DNA of 36,538 nt from an uncultured Rhodospirillales bacterium. GTDB taxonomy: Bacteria > Pseudomonadota > Alphaproteobacteria > Azospirillales > Azospirillaceae. This document shows positions 7,238 to 15,692 of this stretch, piece by piece. Each line of letters starts with the position of its first letter. Position 1 is the stretch's first letter. The position numbers were made by a program, and so were the translations under genes. The notes under the pieces were generated by a model. It did no database searches. It saw nothing but the letters and a program-made list of their open reading frames with translations, and was not told where the DNA came from. The stretch is from assembly GCA_903931735.1 (NCBI GenBank), contig CAIZDL010000124.1:1-36538 (forward strand), in the 5' to 3' direction.

Positions 7238-7310
7238 GGGGTTCTCCTAGCTCTGCTGCCTGAAGTGATACGCATATCGGCGCCACGATGAAAGGACCAA
7301 CGCCCCCTCT

Positions 7311-7326
7311 CGGCATGAATTGCCGG
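7311..7326. promoter_or_regulatory. GGCA-N5-TGCC dyad upstream of fliK, candidate enhancer
   Basis: GGCATGAATTGCC (7312-7324) is a GGCA-N5-TGCC dyad about 143 bp upstream of the predicted fliK sigma-54 start. CGGCATGAATTGCCGG matches CGGCAGGAATTGCCCG at 16831-16846 in 14 of 16 positions. Further GCCGG/CCGGC half-sites follow to about 7350. Confidence 0.5.
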
Positions 7327-7433
7327 GACGAACCGGCGCTATCTGCCGGACAATCCAACACGCCCCCGATCGCCACTTCAATAACCCGCAGGAATATACC
7401 AGTTAATACAATAAGATAGCGTAACGTTCCCGA

Positions 7434-7451
7434 TTGGCCCGGGCCTTGCTT
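7434..7451 (+). promoter_or_regulatory. Sigma-54 promoter for fliK-flgD
   Basis: TTGGCCCGGGCCTTGCTT has GG (7436-7437) and GC (7448-7449) separated by exactly 10 nt. It differs from the TGGCACG-N4-TTGC core at one base. The predicted start near 7461 lies just before the fliK ATG. Sigma-54 control of hook and basal-body genes is known in alphaproteobacteria such as Caulobacter. Confidence 0.75.
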
Positions 7452-7471
7452 TAGATCCGCCATCACGGGAA

Positions 7472-9118
7472 ATGGGTGCCACCGCCATGGATACAGCATT
7501 GGGAATTTACGCTCGCTCCCTTCAGGCCTCACCGGCCTCTGGAACGACCTCGAACGCCGCTTCCACCAAATCGAGCGACGTTTTTGCCTCACTCTTCAGC
7601 CAGTATGCGGGAAGCCAAGCCTTTCAGGCTGGCCATTTGGCGCGTTCAACGCAGTTGCCCACACTGACCACCCAAACCGTGCCCGCCGACCCTCGCCCGG
7701 CGCCGGATTACTCATCCCGGGCCGACAGCCCCGCCGACCAAAGCGCGGCCTCCAACGACGACGCCCCTCCGGCTAAAGTCAGCCACGACGACGACAGCGC
7801 GCGGACGCCAACCAATCGCCCGGCAAAACCGGCCAGCCACGCCCGCTCTCCGTCCAAGGCCGGCAACGCCGACCGGGAAGACAAAGCGGCCAAAGCCGGC
7901 AAGGACGAAAAGGCCGGCAAAGCGCGCAAAGCCGACAAAGCCAATGATGATGCCAGCACCGCCAAAGATGCGACCGCACCCGACGATACCAGCGCCGCAG
8001 ACAGCTCCGACGCCGGCCAAACCATCAACGATCAAACCGCCACCGATAGCACGGTGCCCGAGCAAGGCGACGCTGCCGACCCGATTCTTGCGGTGATGCC
8101 CATGGCCGCCCAACCGCTCCTGGCCGTCAAGCAAGCCCAAGCAACGGAAGGCGCGGGGCTGAAGGGGCCGGGCGGAGCCGCCAAAGGTCTCCAGGGTCCG
8201 GCCGGCAAAGCCGGGCCGCATGATAAAGGTGTGAACGCCGACCAAGCGGGAAAGGCCGGAGCCGCTCTTACCGCGGGAGATGTTTTCGCAGGCGCCCTCG
8301 ATGACACCGCCAACAGCACCGCCGCCGATGCCCAAGACCCAATGACGGCGCTCGCAGAGTCAACGGCGGGTTTAGCCGGCAGCACCGCGTCTGGCGCTCA
8401 GGCAAAACTCGGTTTAGGGCGCGCTCCCGGCGAGGCCACACCGCAAACCGCCGCGACCCAGCTCGTGCAGGCGGTGGCGGCAACCGAAGCCGGGGACGCC
8501 GGATCGGGCGCCAATGGCGGCCTTGCGGGCGAACGCGGGTCCGGCGGCTCGCCCAGCGGGGCCGGCACCCGCGTTCCCGATGGCTCCCAAATGGCCGGGA
8601 CCATCGATAGCGCCCGCCCAACCAGCGGCTCGGACTTTGCCGGTACCCTCGCCTCGGTACGCTCGGCCCGGCCGGGCATGGCGGCCGGCGCGACCGATCA
8701 GGTTGCCATTCAGCTTCAGCACAGCGCAAAAGATGGCAACGGCTCCATTACCATGCAGTTGCGCCCGGAAGAGTTGGGCCGAATCGATATCAAGCTCGAT
8801 ATCGACCAACAAGGACTGGTTAGCGCGACCATCACCGCCGACCGTCCACAAACATTGGAACTGCTTCAGCGCGATCAACGCAGCCTGGAAAAGGCGCTTC
8901 AAGATGCCGGGCTCCAAACCGATAGCGGCAGCCTCAACTTCAACCTGCGGGGCGAAGGGGGCCAAGGCTCCAACCAATCGGACACTCAAGGCGACGGCAA
9001 CCGCTCCGCGCGCAACGGCCACCACACCGCCCAAGGGGAAAGCGCCGCCCCCGCCGACCAAAAGGTGGTGATCCGCCGCTACCAAGTCGCCCCTGGCCGG
9101 ATCGACGTTCGGATCTGA
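7472..9118 (+). CDS. fliK: Flagellar hook-length control protein FliK
   Basis: A 548-aa protein that measures hook length and switches export specificity. Residues about 1-400 are a low-complexity, Ala/Gly/Asp/Lys/Thr-rich ruler-like region with a Lys-Ala-Gly/Asp stretch near 130-165. The C-terminal Flg_hook domain is at about 406-500, recognisable by VAIQLQ, ITMQLRPEELGRIDIKLDI and VSATITADRPQTLELLQRD. The tail is Gly/Asn/Ser-rich and ends VVIRRYQVAPGRIDVRI. The ATG at 7472 follows GGGA; an in-frame ATG at 7487 is the alternative. It heads a flagellar unit with flgD under a sigma-54 promoter. Confidence 0.9.
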   Translation: MGATAMDTALGIYARSLQASPASGTTSNAASTKSSDVFASLFSQYAGSQAFQAGHLARSTQLPTLTTQTVPADPRPAPDYSSRADSPADQSAASNDDAPPAKVSHDDDSARTPTNRPAKPASHARSPSKAGNADREDKAAKAGKDEKAGKARKADKANDDASTAKDATAPDDTSAADSSDAGQTINDQTATDSTVPEQGDAADPILAVMPMAAQPLLAVKQAQATEGAGLKGPGGAAKGLQGPAGKAGPHDKGVNADQAGKAGAALTAGDVFAGALDDTANSTAADAQDPMTALAESTAGLAGSTASGAQAKLGLGRAPGEATPQTAATQLVQAVAATEAGDAGSGANGGLAGERGSGGSPSGAGTRVPDGSQMAGTIDSARPTSGSDFAGTLASVRSARPGMAAGATDQVAIQLQHSAKDGNGSITMQLRPEELGRIDIKLDIDQQGLVSATITADRPQTLELLQRDQRSLEKALQDAGLQTDSGSLNFNLRGEGGQGSNQSDTQGDGNRSARNGHHTAQGESAAPADQKVVIRRYQVAPGRIDVRI

Positions 9119-9162
9119 GCCCCCCGCATTCGCTTCCCCTGCGCCTTTCGTGGAGACCCGCC

Positions 9163-9867
9163 ATGACCACCAGCAGCCTGCTTTCCACCTCCGCCTCGAC
9201 CACCAATCTGGCCGCCAACCCGCTTATCAACCAAAGCGCGAGCACAAGTGGGACTGACGCGACGGCGGCGCTCAACTATAATTTCAGCGAGTTCCTGACC
9301 CTGTTTACCACCCAGTTGAAAAACCAGGACCCCAGCAACCCGATGGACACCACCCAAATGACCAACCAGCTCGCCATGTTCTCCCAGGTGGAGCAACAGG
9401 CGGGCACCAACAGCCGGCTCGACAAGCTGATCGCGGCCCAGCCAACCGCAGGGCTGGCGTCGGGGGTCAGCTACATTGGACGGACCATCGAGGCCGCCGG
9501 CGACAACATCAGCCTTTCCGGCGGCGTTGCCCAAATCGCCTACGACATGCCCGAGACCGCGAGTGGGGTGCGCATCGATATTCTCAACAGCGCTGGCTCC
9601 CTGGTAAACACCATGGCCGGCGTGGGGACCACCGGCATTCAACGCACCACCTGGAACGGGCAGGACAGCAGCGGCAACGCCCTGACCGACGGCACCTATA
9701 CCGTTTCAATCACCGCGACCAACAATGGCATCGACTCGACCTCGATCATTCCGGTGCCGCGCACCACCGGCACCGTGACCGGCGTTGAGAGCAGCAGCAC
9801 CGGCACGGTGCTGAACCTTGGCAACAACCAAGTTAACCTCACCGACGTGCTGGCCGTGCGGTCGTAA
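9163..9867 (+). CDS. flgD: Flagellar hook assembly (capping) protein FlgD
   Basis: A 234-aa hook cap scaffold that guides hook subunit assembly and is discarded afterwards. The conserved N-terminal segment is at about 40-80 (FSEFLTLFTTQLKNQDPSNP, then MDTTQMTNQLAMFSQVEQ). The Ig/Tudor-like C-terminal half (about 100-232) contains WNGQDSSGNALTDGTYTVSI. It starts 44 nt after fliK, with TGGAGA upstream. The hook gene flgE, often the next gene, is not in the window. Confidence 0.95.
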   Translation: MTTSSLLSTSASTTNLAANPLINQSASTSGTDATAALNYNFSEFLTLFTTQLKNQDPSNPMDTTQMTNQLAMFSQVEQQAGTNSRLDKLIAAQPTAGLASGVSYIGRTIEAAGDNISLSGGVAQIAYDMPETASGVRIDILNSAGSLVNTMAGVGTTGIQRTTWNGQDSSGNALTDGTYTVSITATNNGIDSTSIIPVPRTTGTVTGVESSSTGTVLNLGNNQVNLTDVLAVRS

Positions 9868-10189
9868 TCCCAGCGTTAATTTTTTGCGAGACACCCTGAC
9901 GCAGGGGGAATTTAGCTATTTATTAAATGCTACCGATTACGCTCTCGCCATTGCGAAGAGTTCACTGGCTGGGTGGAGAGCCCCCATGTCTTCCCGTAAT
10001 GACACTTCCCGTAATGACAGTTTCCGTAATCACGCCTTACGCAGCAACGCCTCCGCATCGCCCAGCTTGATCGCCTCTGGCGCATCTCGCGGCTTTGACC
10101 CGAAGAGCGCGCTGGAAAAATCATCCCCTGCTGAGCGCTCGCCCTCAGCCCACCGGGCGCAGGATGACGACTATTCGAGTCCCCCCCCC
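9868..10189 (+). other. Gap between flgD and sciP-like gene; possible N-terminal extension
   Basis: This 322-nt stretch is open in frame with the SciP-like gene throughout. An ATG at 9986 has GGTGGAG 7 nt upstream, a better ribosome site than the ATG at 10190. Translation from 9986 would add 68 residues rich in Ser, Asn, Arg and Ala, with 5-aa repeats (SRNDT, SRNDS, FRNHA), that resemble no family I know. It also holds a 9-C run directly before 10190. Either the protein has an unusual extension or this is leader sequence. Confidence 0.4.
9991..10035 (+). repeat. Three 15-bp tandem repeats upstream of sciP-like gene
   Basis: Units start at 9991, 10006 and 10021: TTCCCGTAATGACAC, TTCCCGTAATGACAG and TTTCCGTAATCACGC. 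The first two differ at one base. The period is a multiple of three, so copy-number changes would keep the frame that leads into the SciP-like gene. Confidence 0.8.
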
Positions 10190-10462
10190 ATGACCGAACA
10201 AGACCTGCCGCCGACGAACACCAAACGCTGGGTCATGCGCCGCAAAGCCGAAGTTGTGGCCGGCGTCCGCAACGGCCTGATCAGCCTCGACGATGCCTGT
10301 CAGCGCTATTCCCTTTCCATGGAAGAATTTCTCTCGTGGCAGCGCTTGATCGACAGTCACGGCGTGCGCGGCCTGCGCGCCACCCGGCTGCAAGACTACC
10401 GCTCGGGAGACGATCAGGAGGGCGACCCCGACCGCCCGGCGAACACCAGCCCCGACGACTAA
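10190..10462 (+). CDS. sciP: DUF1153 protein, SciP-like CtrA inhibitor
   Basis: With the ATG at 10190 the protein is 90 aa, close to the length of Caulobacter SciP, which binds CtrA and restrains CtrA-dependent cell-cycle and motility transcription. The helix-turn-helix core is well kept: DLPPTNTKRWVMRRKAEVVA, GLISLDDACQRYSLSMEEFL, and SWQRLIDSHGVRGLRATRLQ. The N-terminal GPDGSPLT-type segment of other SciP proteins is missing. No ribosome site precedes 10190, only nine C, while a good one precedes the in-frame ATG at 9986, so the true start is uncertain. Its place next to fliK-flgD fits a flagellar or cell-cycle role. The gene name is assigned by family resemblance only. Confidence 0.78.
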   Translation: MTEQDLPPTNTKRWVMRRKAEVVAGVRNGLISLDDACQRYSLSMEEFLSWQRLIDSHGVRGLRATRLQDYRSGDDQEGDPDRPANTSPDD

Positions 10463-10517
10463 GATCAGCACCGATGATCACCGAATTGTCTCGCGCCGGC
10501 GGGGGTGAAGAAAGTTC

Positions 10518-12938
10518 ATGCGAAGGGTGAAACGCCTCGCCATCTGGTCCACCGTGATCATATTGATTGTGCCGGCTCTGGTGCTGTTTGGGGGCCGGGA
10601 GTGGCTGCACGGGGGGCTGCCCGATTATGGCCGGACGTTAACGGCAAGCACCCTTAGCGCACCGGTCAAGATTATCCGCGATCTTCATGCCGTGCCCTAC
10701 ATTCAAGCCGGCTCCATGGCCGACGCCTATTTTGCGCTCGGCTTCGTCCACGCCCAAGACCGCCTGTGGCAAATGGATATGACCCGCCGACTCGGGGCGG
10801 GCCGGCTGGCCGAGATCATGCCCGGTGTCGCCGGAAAATGGGCGCTGCGCTCCGACCGCTCGATGCGCACTCTTGGCCTTTATCGGCTGGCCTTATCCAG
10901 CTATGCCGCCCTCGCCCCTGAAGTGCGCCACGCTCTCGATGTTTACGCAGCCGGGGTAAATCACGCGATAGAAACCTGGCAAGGGCCGCTGCCGATCGAA
11001 TTTCAGATGCTTGGCTATCGTCCCGAACCCTGGCAACCGGCCGATAGCCTCGTTTGGGCCAAACTGGAGGCGCTCCAGCTCAGCGGTAATTTCCGCGAGG
11101 AACTGCTGCGCGCTCGGCTGGCGGCGGTTTTGACCACCCAGCAATTAAACGACCTTTTCCCGGCCGACTCGGGACCGGCCACGCTGGCCGCAAAAACCGG
11201 CGATGCCGAAGTTCATCTGGCGGCGCTGGCCGAGAGCGTTGCCAAGGCCCTGCCGGAGCCGCTTGGTCCCAACACCGCTTCCAACGAATGGGTGGTCGAC
11301 GGGGCGCACAGCTCATCGGGCAAGCCGGTGCTGGCCAACGACCCCCACCTTGGCCTTCAAACGCCGATCCTGTGGTATCTCGCGCGCATCGACACGCCAG
11401 AACTGACACTGGCCGGCGCTACCGTGCCCGGAATGCCCTTTCACATTCTCGGACATAACACCACCATCGCCTGGGGCGCCACCTCCACCGGCAGCGACAC
11501 CCAAGATACCTTTGTCGAGCGCCTCGCCCCAGACGACTCCACGCGCTACCAAACCCAGCTCGGCGCAGTTTCGTTTGAAACCCGCACCGAAACGATCAAG
11601 CTCCGGGATGGCTCCAGCCAAACCCTGGTTATCCGCTCCAGCCGCCACGGCCCGATTTTGCCCGAAGACAGCCCGCTCGCCAACACCAAGGCCGCCCCCG
11701 GTTATGTGCTGGCTCTCGCCTTCACCGGGCTTTCAGACCGCGATACCAGCACCGAGGCGCTGTTCCGCCTGAACCGCGCCCGCGACTGGGGCAGCTTTAC
11801 CGACGCGCTCCGACTTCATCAAACGCCGCAACTCAATTTTGTGTTCGCCGATACCGGGGGCACCATCGGCTTCATTTCGCCCGGCGTGGTGCCGGTGCGG
11901 GCGCGCGGCAACGGCTTGCTGCCCGCGCCCGGCTGGACCGGCGTTTGGGACTGGACCGGCGTTATCCCGTTTGAAAATCTGCCCCAGGCGGTTAATCCGC
12001 CGCAAGGGCGCTTTGCCAACGCCAACAACGCCCCGGTTGGGCCGGACTATCCCTTTTTGCTGGCGGCACGCTGGCCCGAGCCGGCGCGGGCGCAGCGCAT
12101 CACAACCCTTCTCGACCGGGCGGGTCCCCAATCGGTGGCCGCCAGCGTTGCCATGCAACGGGATATCGTGACCCTGCCCGCCCGCACCCTGCTGCCCCTG
12201 ATACTCCCCCAACCGGGTATCGAGACCGAGGCGCTGTCGCGCGTGGCGCAAAAGGCGGTCTTGCAGCTCCGGGCCTGGAATTTTCAAGCCGCACGCAACC
12301 TGCCGGCGCCGTTAATCTTTTCCTGGTGGCTGCGTCAACTGAACCGGGAGATATTCGCCGAACGGCTGGGCGCGATGTTCCGCGACTACTGGGACCTGCA
12401 CCCCCAGGTGATCGAACGGGTTCTGACCAGCGCCCCGAGTTGGTGCGACCACCCCGGCCACCCTCATTCCCGATCCTGCTCCGAGCTTTTGCGCTCCAGC
12501 CTTGAAGCAACGGTGCTGGAATTGAGCGAGCGTTATGGCGAAGACCCGGCGCGCTGGAGCTGGGGGGATGAACACCGCGCGGCGTTCGCCCATCCCCTGC
12601 TTGATCAAATTCCCGGCCTGCGCACTCTGTTTTCCATCGGGACCGCAACCGATGGCGACGCCTTCACCCTCAACCAGGGCGGCAGCCTGGTCGGCAGCGA
12701 GAGCGCGCCATTTGCCGATATTCATGGGCCGGGGTTTCGCGCCGTTTATGACCTCGCCGATCTCGACCAATCGTTGTTCGTCATCGCCACCGGCCAATCG
12801 GGCAACCCCCTCTCGCCTTACTACGGCGATTTTGTGAGGTCCTGGCGCGATGGCTCGATGATTTCGCTGAAAGCCGCCCCCGTTGGCGCCCTCCTCGCCA
12901 CGACAACCTTGCGCCCGGCCAGCCCTCCGCTACAGTGA
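10518..12938 (+). CDS. Penicillin acylase family (Ntn) hydrolase, membrane-anchored
   Basis: An 806-aa precursor of an N-terminal-nucleophile amidohydrolase. Residues about 7-27 are one hydrophobic segment (IWSTVIILIVPALVLFGG), so the mature enzyme probably faces the periplasm. The alpha part has the family motifs VPYIQA, YFALGFVHAQDRLWQMDMTRRL and GRLAEI. Autocleavage would expose Ser255 in GPNTASNEWVVDGA, followed by GKPVLANDPHL and the GHNTTIAWG motif. Substrates in this family range from beta-lactams to acyl-homoserine lactones and acyl peptides, and cannot be told from sequence. It begins 55 nt after the SciP-like gene with only a weak ribosome site. The O-antigen-ligase-like gene follows after 37 nt. 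Confidence 0.9.
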   Translation: MRRVKRLAIWSTVIILIVPALVLFGGREWLHGGLPDYGRTLTASTLSAPVKIIRDLHAVPYIQAGSMADAYFALGFVHAQDRLWQMDMTRRLGAGRLAEIMPGVAGKWALRSDRSMRTLGLYRLALSSYAALAPEVRHALDVYAAGVNHAIETWQGPLPIEFQMLGYRPEPWQPADSLVWAKLEALQLSGNFREELLRARLAAVLTTQQLNDLFPADSGPATLAAKTGDAEVHLAALAESVAKALPEPLGPNTASNEWVVDGAHSSSGKPVLANDPHLGLQTPILWYLARIDTPELTLAGATVPGMPFHILGHNTTIAWGATSTGSDTQDTFVERLAPDDSTRYQTQLGAVSFETRTETIKLRDGSSQTLVIRSSRHGPILPEDSPLANTKAAPGYVLALAFTGLSDRDTSTEALFRLNRARDWGSFTDALRLHQTPQLNFVFADTGGTIGFISPGVVPVRARGNGLLPAPGWTGVWDWTGVIPFENLPQAVNPPQGRFANANNAPVGPDYPFLLAARWPEPARAQRITTLLDRAGPQSVAASVAMQRDIVTLPARTLLPLILPQPGIETEALSRVAQKAVLQLRAWNFQAARNLPAPLIFSWWLRQLNREIFAERLGAMFRDYWDLHPQVIERVLTSAPSWCDHPGHPHSRSCSELLRSSLEATVLELSERYGEDPARWSWGDEHRAAFAHPLLDQIPGLRTLFSIGTATDGDAFTLNQGGSLVGSESAPFADIHGPGFRAVYDLADLDQSLFVIATGQSGNPLSPYYGDFVRSWRDGSMISLKAAPVGALLATTTLRPASPPLQ

Positions 12939-12975
12939 ACCTCACACGATCGTAACGAACCAACCCGGAAATCCC

Positions 12976-14202
12976 ATGAGCGCCGCGCGACCAGCACGCT
13001 TTCTTCTCTCCTGCTCATCACCACCGATTGTGCTGTTTTCGGCGATGCTGCTGGCGTTACCGGTGGTGGGGCTCGCGGTGGGGCCGCTATATGCGGCCCT
13101 GGTGTTTGGGCTGGGGGGCCTGCTCGCGCTCTATACCGGGCTGAAAGATCGGTGCCCGCCCGCCATCGATCGCCAATTCGCCGCGCTCGCCCTGGTCTTT
13201 GTCGCGCTGTGCTGGGCGAGTACGCTCTGGTCGGTCGTGCCGGCCACCACCATGCGCGCGGCAGGGCAAATCACCCTGATCCTGGCCGGGGCGCTGATCA
13301 CCCTGAGCATTCCACCGCTCGAAACCGGCCCCGGCCGCGCCTTAATCCGGCTGATGCCCTGGTTCATCGGAGCGGGGGTGGCGTTGCTCTGCCTCGACAC
13401 CTGCCTTGGATACCGCATTCAAGGGCTGGCCGGTCTTGATGGCAATAAATACAGCCGGGGTATTGATTATCTGGTGCTGATCACGTGGCCGGTGCTGGCT
13501 TACACCGTGGCTCAACGGAACTGGCGCGCTACCATAGCGGTGGCCGCGCTGATAATAATCGCCGTGGTCGTTGGGCTTAGCACCACCGGCGCCGTGGGCC
13601 TGCTCATGGGCGTTGTGCTGCTCGGCCTTGCGGCGCTGCTGCGCAACGCCACCGCGCCGTGCCTGTTTACGGTGGTGGCGGCGCTGGTCGCAGCGCTGCC
13701 GTTTATGCTGCGCCTGCTTTCCGCCTCCCGCGAAGAACTCCGGCCCTATATCAAACCCAGCGGCCTGCACCGCCTGGAAATTTGGGATTACACCTCGGCC
13801 CGCATCCTCGACCAGCCCATATTTGGCTGGGGGCTTTTGTCGGCAAAATCCGTTCCGATCCGGCCTGAGGAACTGGCAACGTACCGCTTTGTCGATATCG
13901 CCGGCATCTATCCCCACAATCAATGGCTGGAGTTGTGGCTGGAAACCGGGGCGGTGGGCGCGACGCTGGCCCTCATATTCCTCGGGCTGGTGCTATGGCG
14001 CGTTTGGCGAAAGCTGCCGGCCGAAACCCAGCCCTTTGCCTATGCCGCCATTGGCTCCGCCCTCACCATTTCTTGGTTGAACTTCGAGATCACCACCGAT
14101 TCGTGGTGGGCGGCGCTGACCGCTTCGGCGCTGTTGTTCAAACTGGTCAATGCCCTTCACCCGCACCAGCCTGACGCGGCTTGTGAATCATCGGCATCGT
14201 GA
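12976..14202 (+). CDS. O-antigen ligase (WaaL/Wzy) family membrane protein
   Basis: A 408-aa polytopic protein with about ten to twelve hydrophobic segments. The signature is in the late periplasmic loop: YPHNQWLELWLETGAVGATL (about residues 313-332), with the conserved His-Asn and Gly. Family members join O-antigen to lipid A-core or polymerise surface glycans in the periplasm. The frame is open from 12883, but the ATG at 12976 was chosen because the protein then starts with a plausible membrane-protein N-terminus and does not overlap the acylase. No other polysaccharide genes are near, so the glycan is unknown. Its last 56 nt overlap the 3' end of the convergent efflux transporter gene. Confidence 0.85.
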   Translation: MSAARPARFLLSCSSPPIVLFSAMLLALPVVGLAVGPLYAALVFGLGGLLALYTGLKDRCPPAIDRQFAALALVFVALCWASTLWSVVPATTMRAAGQITLILAGALITLSIPPLETGPGRALIRLMPWFIGAGVALLCLDTCLGYRIQGLAGLDGNKYSRGIDYLVLITWPVLAYTVAQRNWRATIAVAALIIIAVVVGLSTTGAVGLLMGVVLLGLAALLRNATAPCLFTVVAALVAALPFMLRLLSASREELRPYIKPSGLHRLEIWDYTSARILDQPIFGWGLLSAKSVPIRPEELATYRFVDIAGIYPHNQWLELWLETGAVGATLALIFLGLVLWRVWRKLPAETQPFAYAAIGSALTISWLNFEITTDSWWAALTASALLFKLVNALHPHQPDAACESSAS

Positions 14203-15691
14203 TCAGCCCAAAGAGGAACACCCCAGCCATCACGATCAAACAGTCGCCATAGGTTAAAACCAAAGTTTCGCGTTTAAGGAGTTGCGCCAACATTTTCATC
14301 GCCATACCATCGGGTGCAATCTGCCCCATGGCATCAAAACGGGCAGAAAGCTGCTCGACCATGCCTTGAACAACCGGCCGCGCCAGATTAAATTGCTCGC
14401 CCAGCCGATTGTAATGCAACGCCGCCTGATGCAACACCAAAGTATTGATCGCCGCAAGCCCAATGGCGCCGCCCAGATTTCGCATTAAATTATAAAGACC
14501 GCTGGCATTCTTCAGCTTATCGGGTGGCAAACACCCAAGCGAGAGGGTGTTGATTGGTATAAAACACAGCATCAACGCCCCACCCCGCAACGCTTGGGGA
14601 TAAAACAGCTCCCAAAAATCCGAATCGGCGGTGAGTTGCCCGTTCTCCCACAGCCCGAACGAAAACAGCCCAAAGCCGCACGCCATCATCAAGCGCAAAT
14701 CCATGTGCTTGGAAAGAACGCCCGCGAGCGGTGCCGACAAGAATTGAAACGCGCCGGTCACCACCATAATCTCGCCGATCTGAAGGCTATTCAACCCTCG
14801 AACCTGAGCTAAAAACAACGGCATCAAATAGACCGAGCCATAAAGCCCGATCCCCAGAATAAAGCTGTAAATACAACCAAAAGCAAAATTGCGATCTTCA
14901 AAGGCGTGCAACTGAACGACTGGATTTTTAGCGACCAAAACCCGCCAAAAAAACAATCCCCCCGCAACAGTCATCACCACGGCCAAGGTCAAAATCGTCG
15001 GATCGTCAAGCCATTCGTAGCGCGGCCCCTCTTCGGCAACATATTCGAGGCTACCCAAAAACAGCGCCATAAAAAACAACCCGAGCCAATCAAAGCCTTT
15101 CAGCAACGAGTAATCGTGATGGTCGACATGAACAAACTTCCAGACCATCACCGTGACGAACATTCCGGGGATGACATTGATCAAAAAGAGCCAGTGCCAT
15201 GAATAATGCTGAGTGAGCCAGCCACCAAGAGTTGGCCCCAAGGTGGGCGCCATCGTCGCCACCAGCCCCATAACGACGCCGACCATCGGCCGCTTTTCCA
15301 ACGGAAATAACAAAAAAGAGGTCGAGAACACGGTGGGAATCATCGCACCGCCAATAAACCCCTGTGCCGCCCGAAACACCACCATACCACCAAGCGAGCT
15401 GGAAAAGGCGCAGGCGAGGCTCATCAGCGTAAACCCAGCGCATGATATCGAAAACAAAACACGAGTCGACAAAAGACGCGACAAAAACCCCGAAAACGGG
15501 ATCATAATCACTTCGGCGATCAGATACGATGTTTGAACCCAACTAATCTCGTCGGCACTGGCCGAAAGCCCGGCCTGAATTTCAGAAAGAGAGCTGGAAA
15601 CGATCTGGATATCGAGGATGGCCATGAACATCCCGAGCACCATGGTCATAAATCCGGCCCACTCCCGCAGAGTGACTTGCCGGGGGGCCAT
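14147..15691 (-). CDS. emrB: EmrB-type MFS multidrug efflux transporter (DHA2, 14 TM)
   Basis: A 514-aa inner-membrane proton-driven drug exporter of the DHA2 family. Seen motifs are MFMAILDIQIVSSSLSEIQ in TM1, SWVQTSYLIAEVIMIPFSG, the RAAQGFIGGAMIPT segment and motif C-like MGLVATMAPTLGPTLGGWL in TM5. Fourteen hydrophobic segments fit the length. The frame opens at a TTG at 15715, but the ATG at 15691 has GGAGG 8 nt upstream and fits the family. It starts 1 nt after the HlyD/EmrA stop, so the pair is co-translated. It would pump compounds through the EmrA adaptor and an outer-membrane channel encoded elsewhere. Confidence 0.93.
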   Translation of the reverse strand: MAPRQVTLREWAGFMTMVLGMFMAILDIQIVSSSLSEIQAGLSASADEISWVQTSYLIAEVIMIPFSGFLSRLLSTRVLFSISCAGFTLMSLACAFSSSLGGMVVFRAAQGFIGGAMIPTVFSTSFLLFPLEKRPMVGVVMGLVATMAPTLGPTLGGWLTQHYSWHWLFLINVIPGMFVTVMVWKFVHVDHHDYSLLKGFDWLGLFFMALFLGSLEYVAEEGPRYEWLDDPTILTLAVVMTVAGGLFFWRVLVAKNPVVQLHAFEDRNFAFGCIYSFILGIGLYGSVYLMPLFLAQVRGLNSLQIGEIMVVTGAFQFLSAPLAGVLSKHMDLRLMMACGFGLFSFGLWENGQLTADSDFWELFYPQALRGGALMLCFIPINTLSLGCLPPDKLKNASGLYNLMRNLGGAIGLAAINTLVLHQAALHYNRLGEQFNLARPVVQGMVEQLSARFDAMGQIAPDGMAMKMLAQLLKRETLVLTYGDCLIVMAGVFLFGLITMPMIHKPRQAGAGEGH

Positions 15692-15692
15692 C

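Noticed and set aside
6837-7592. 251-codon minus-strand ORF overlapping cytochrome c and fliK start
   Set aside because: It runs out of frame through the CxxCH-containing gene and the fliK promoter region. Not supported by any motif.
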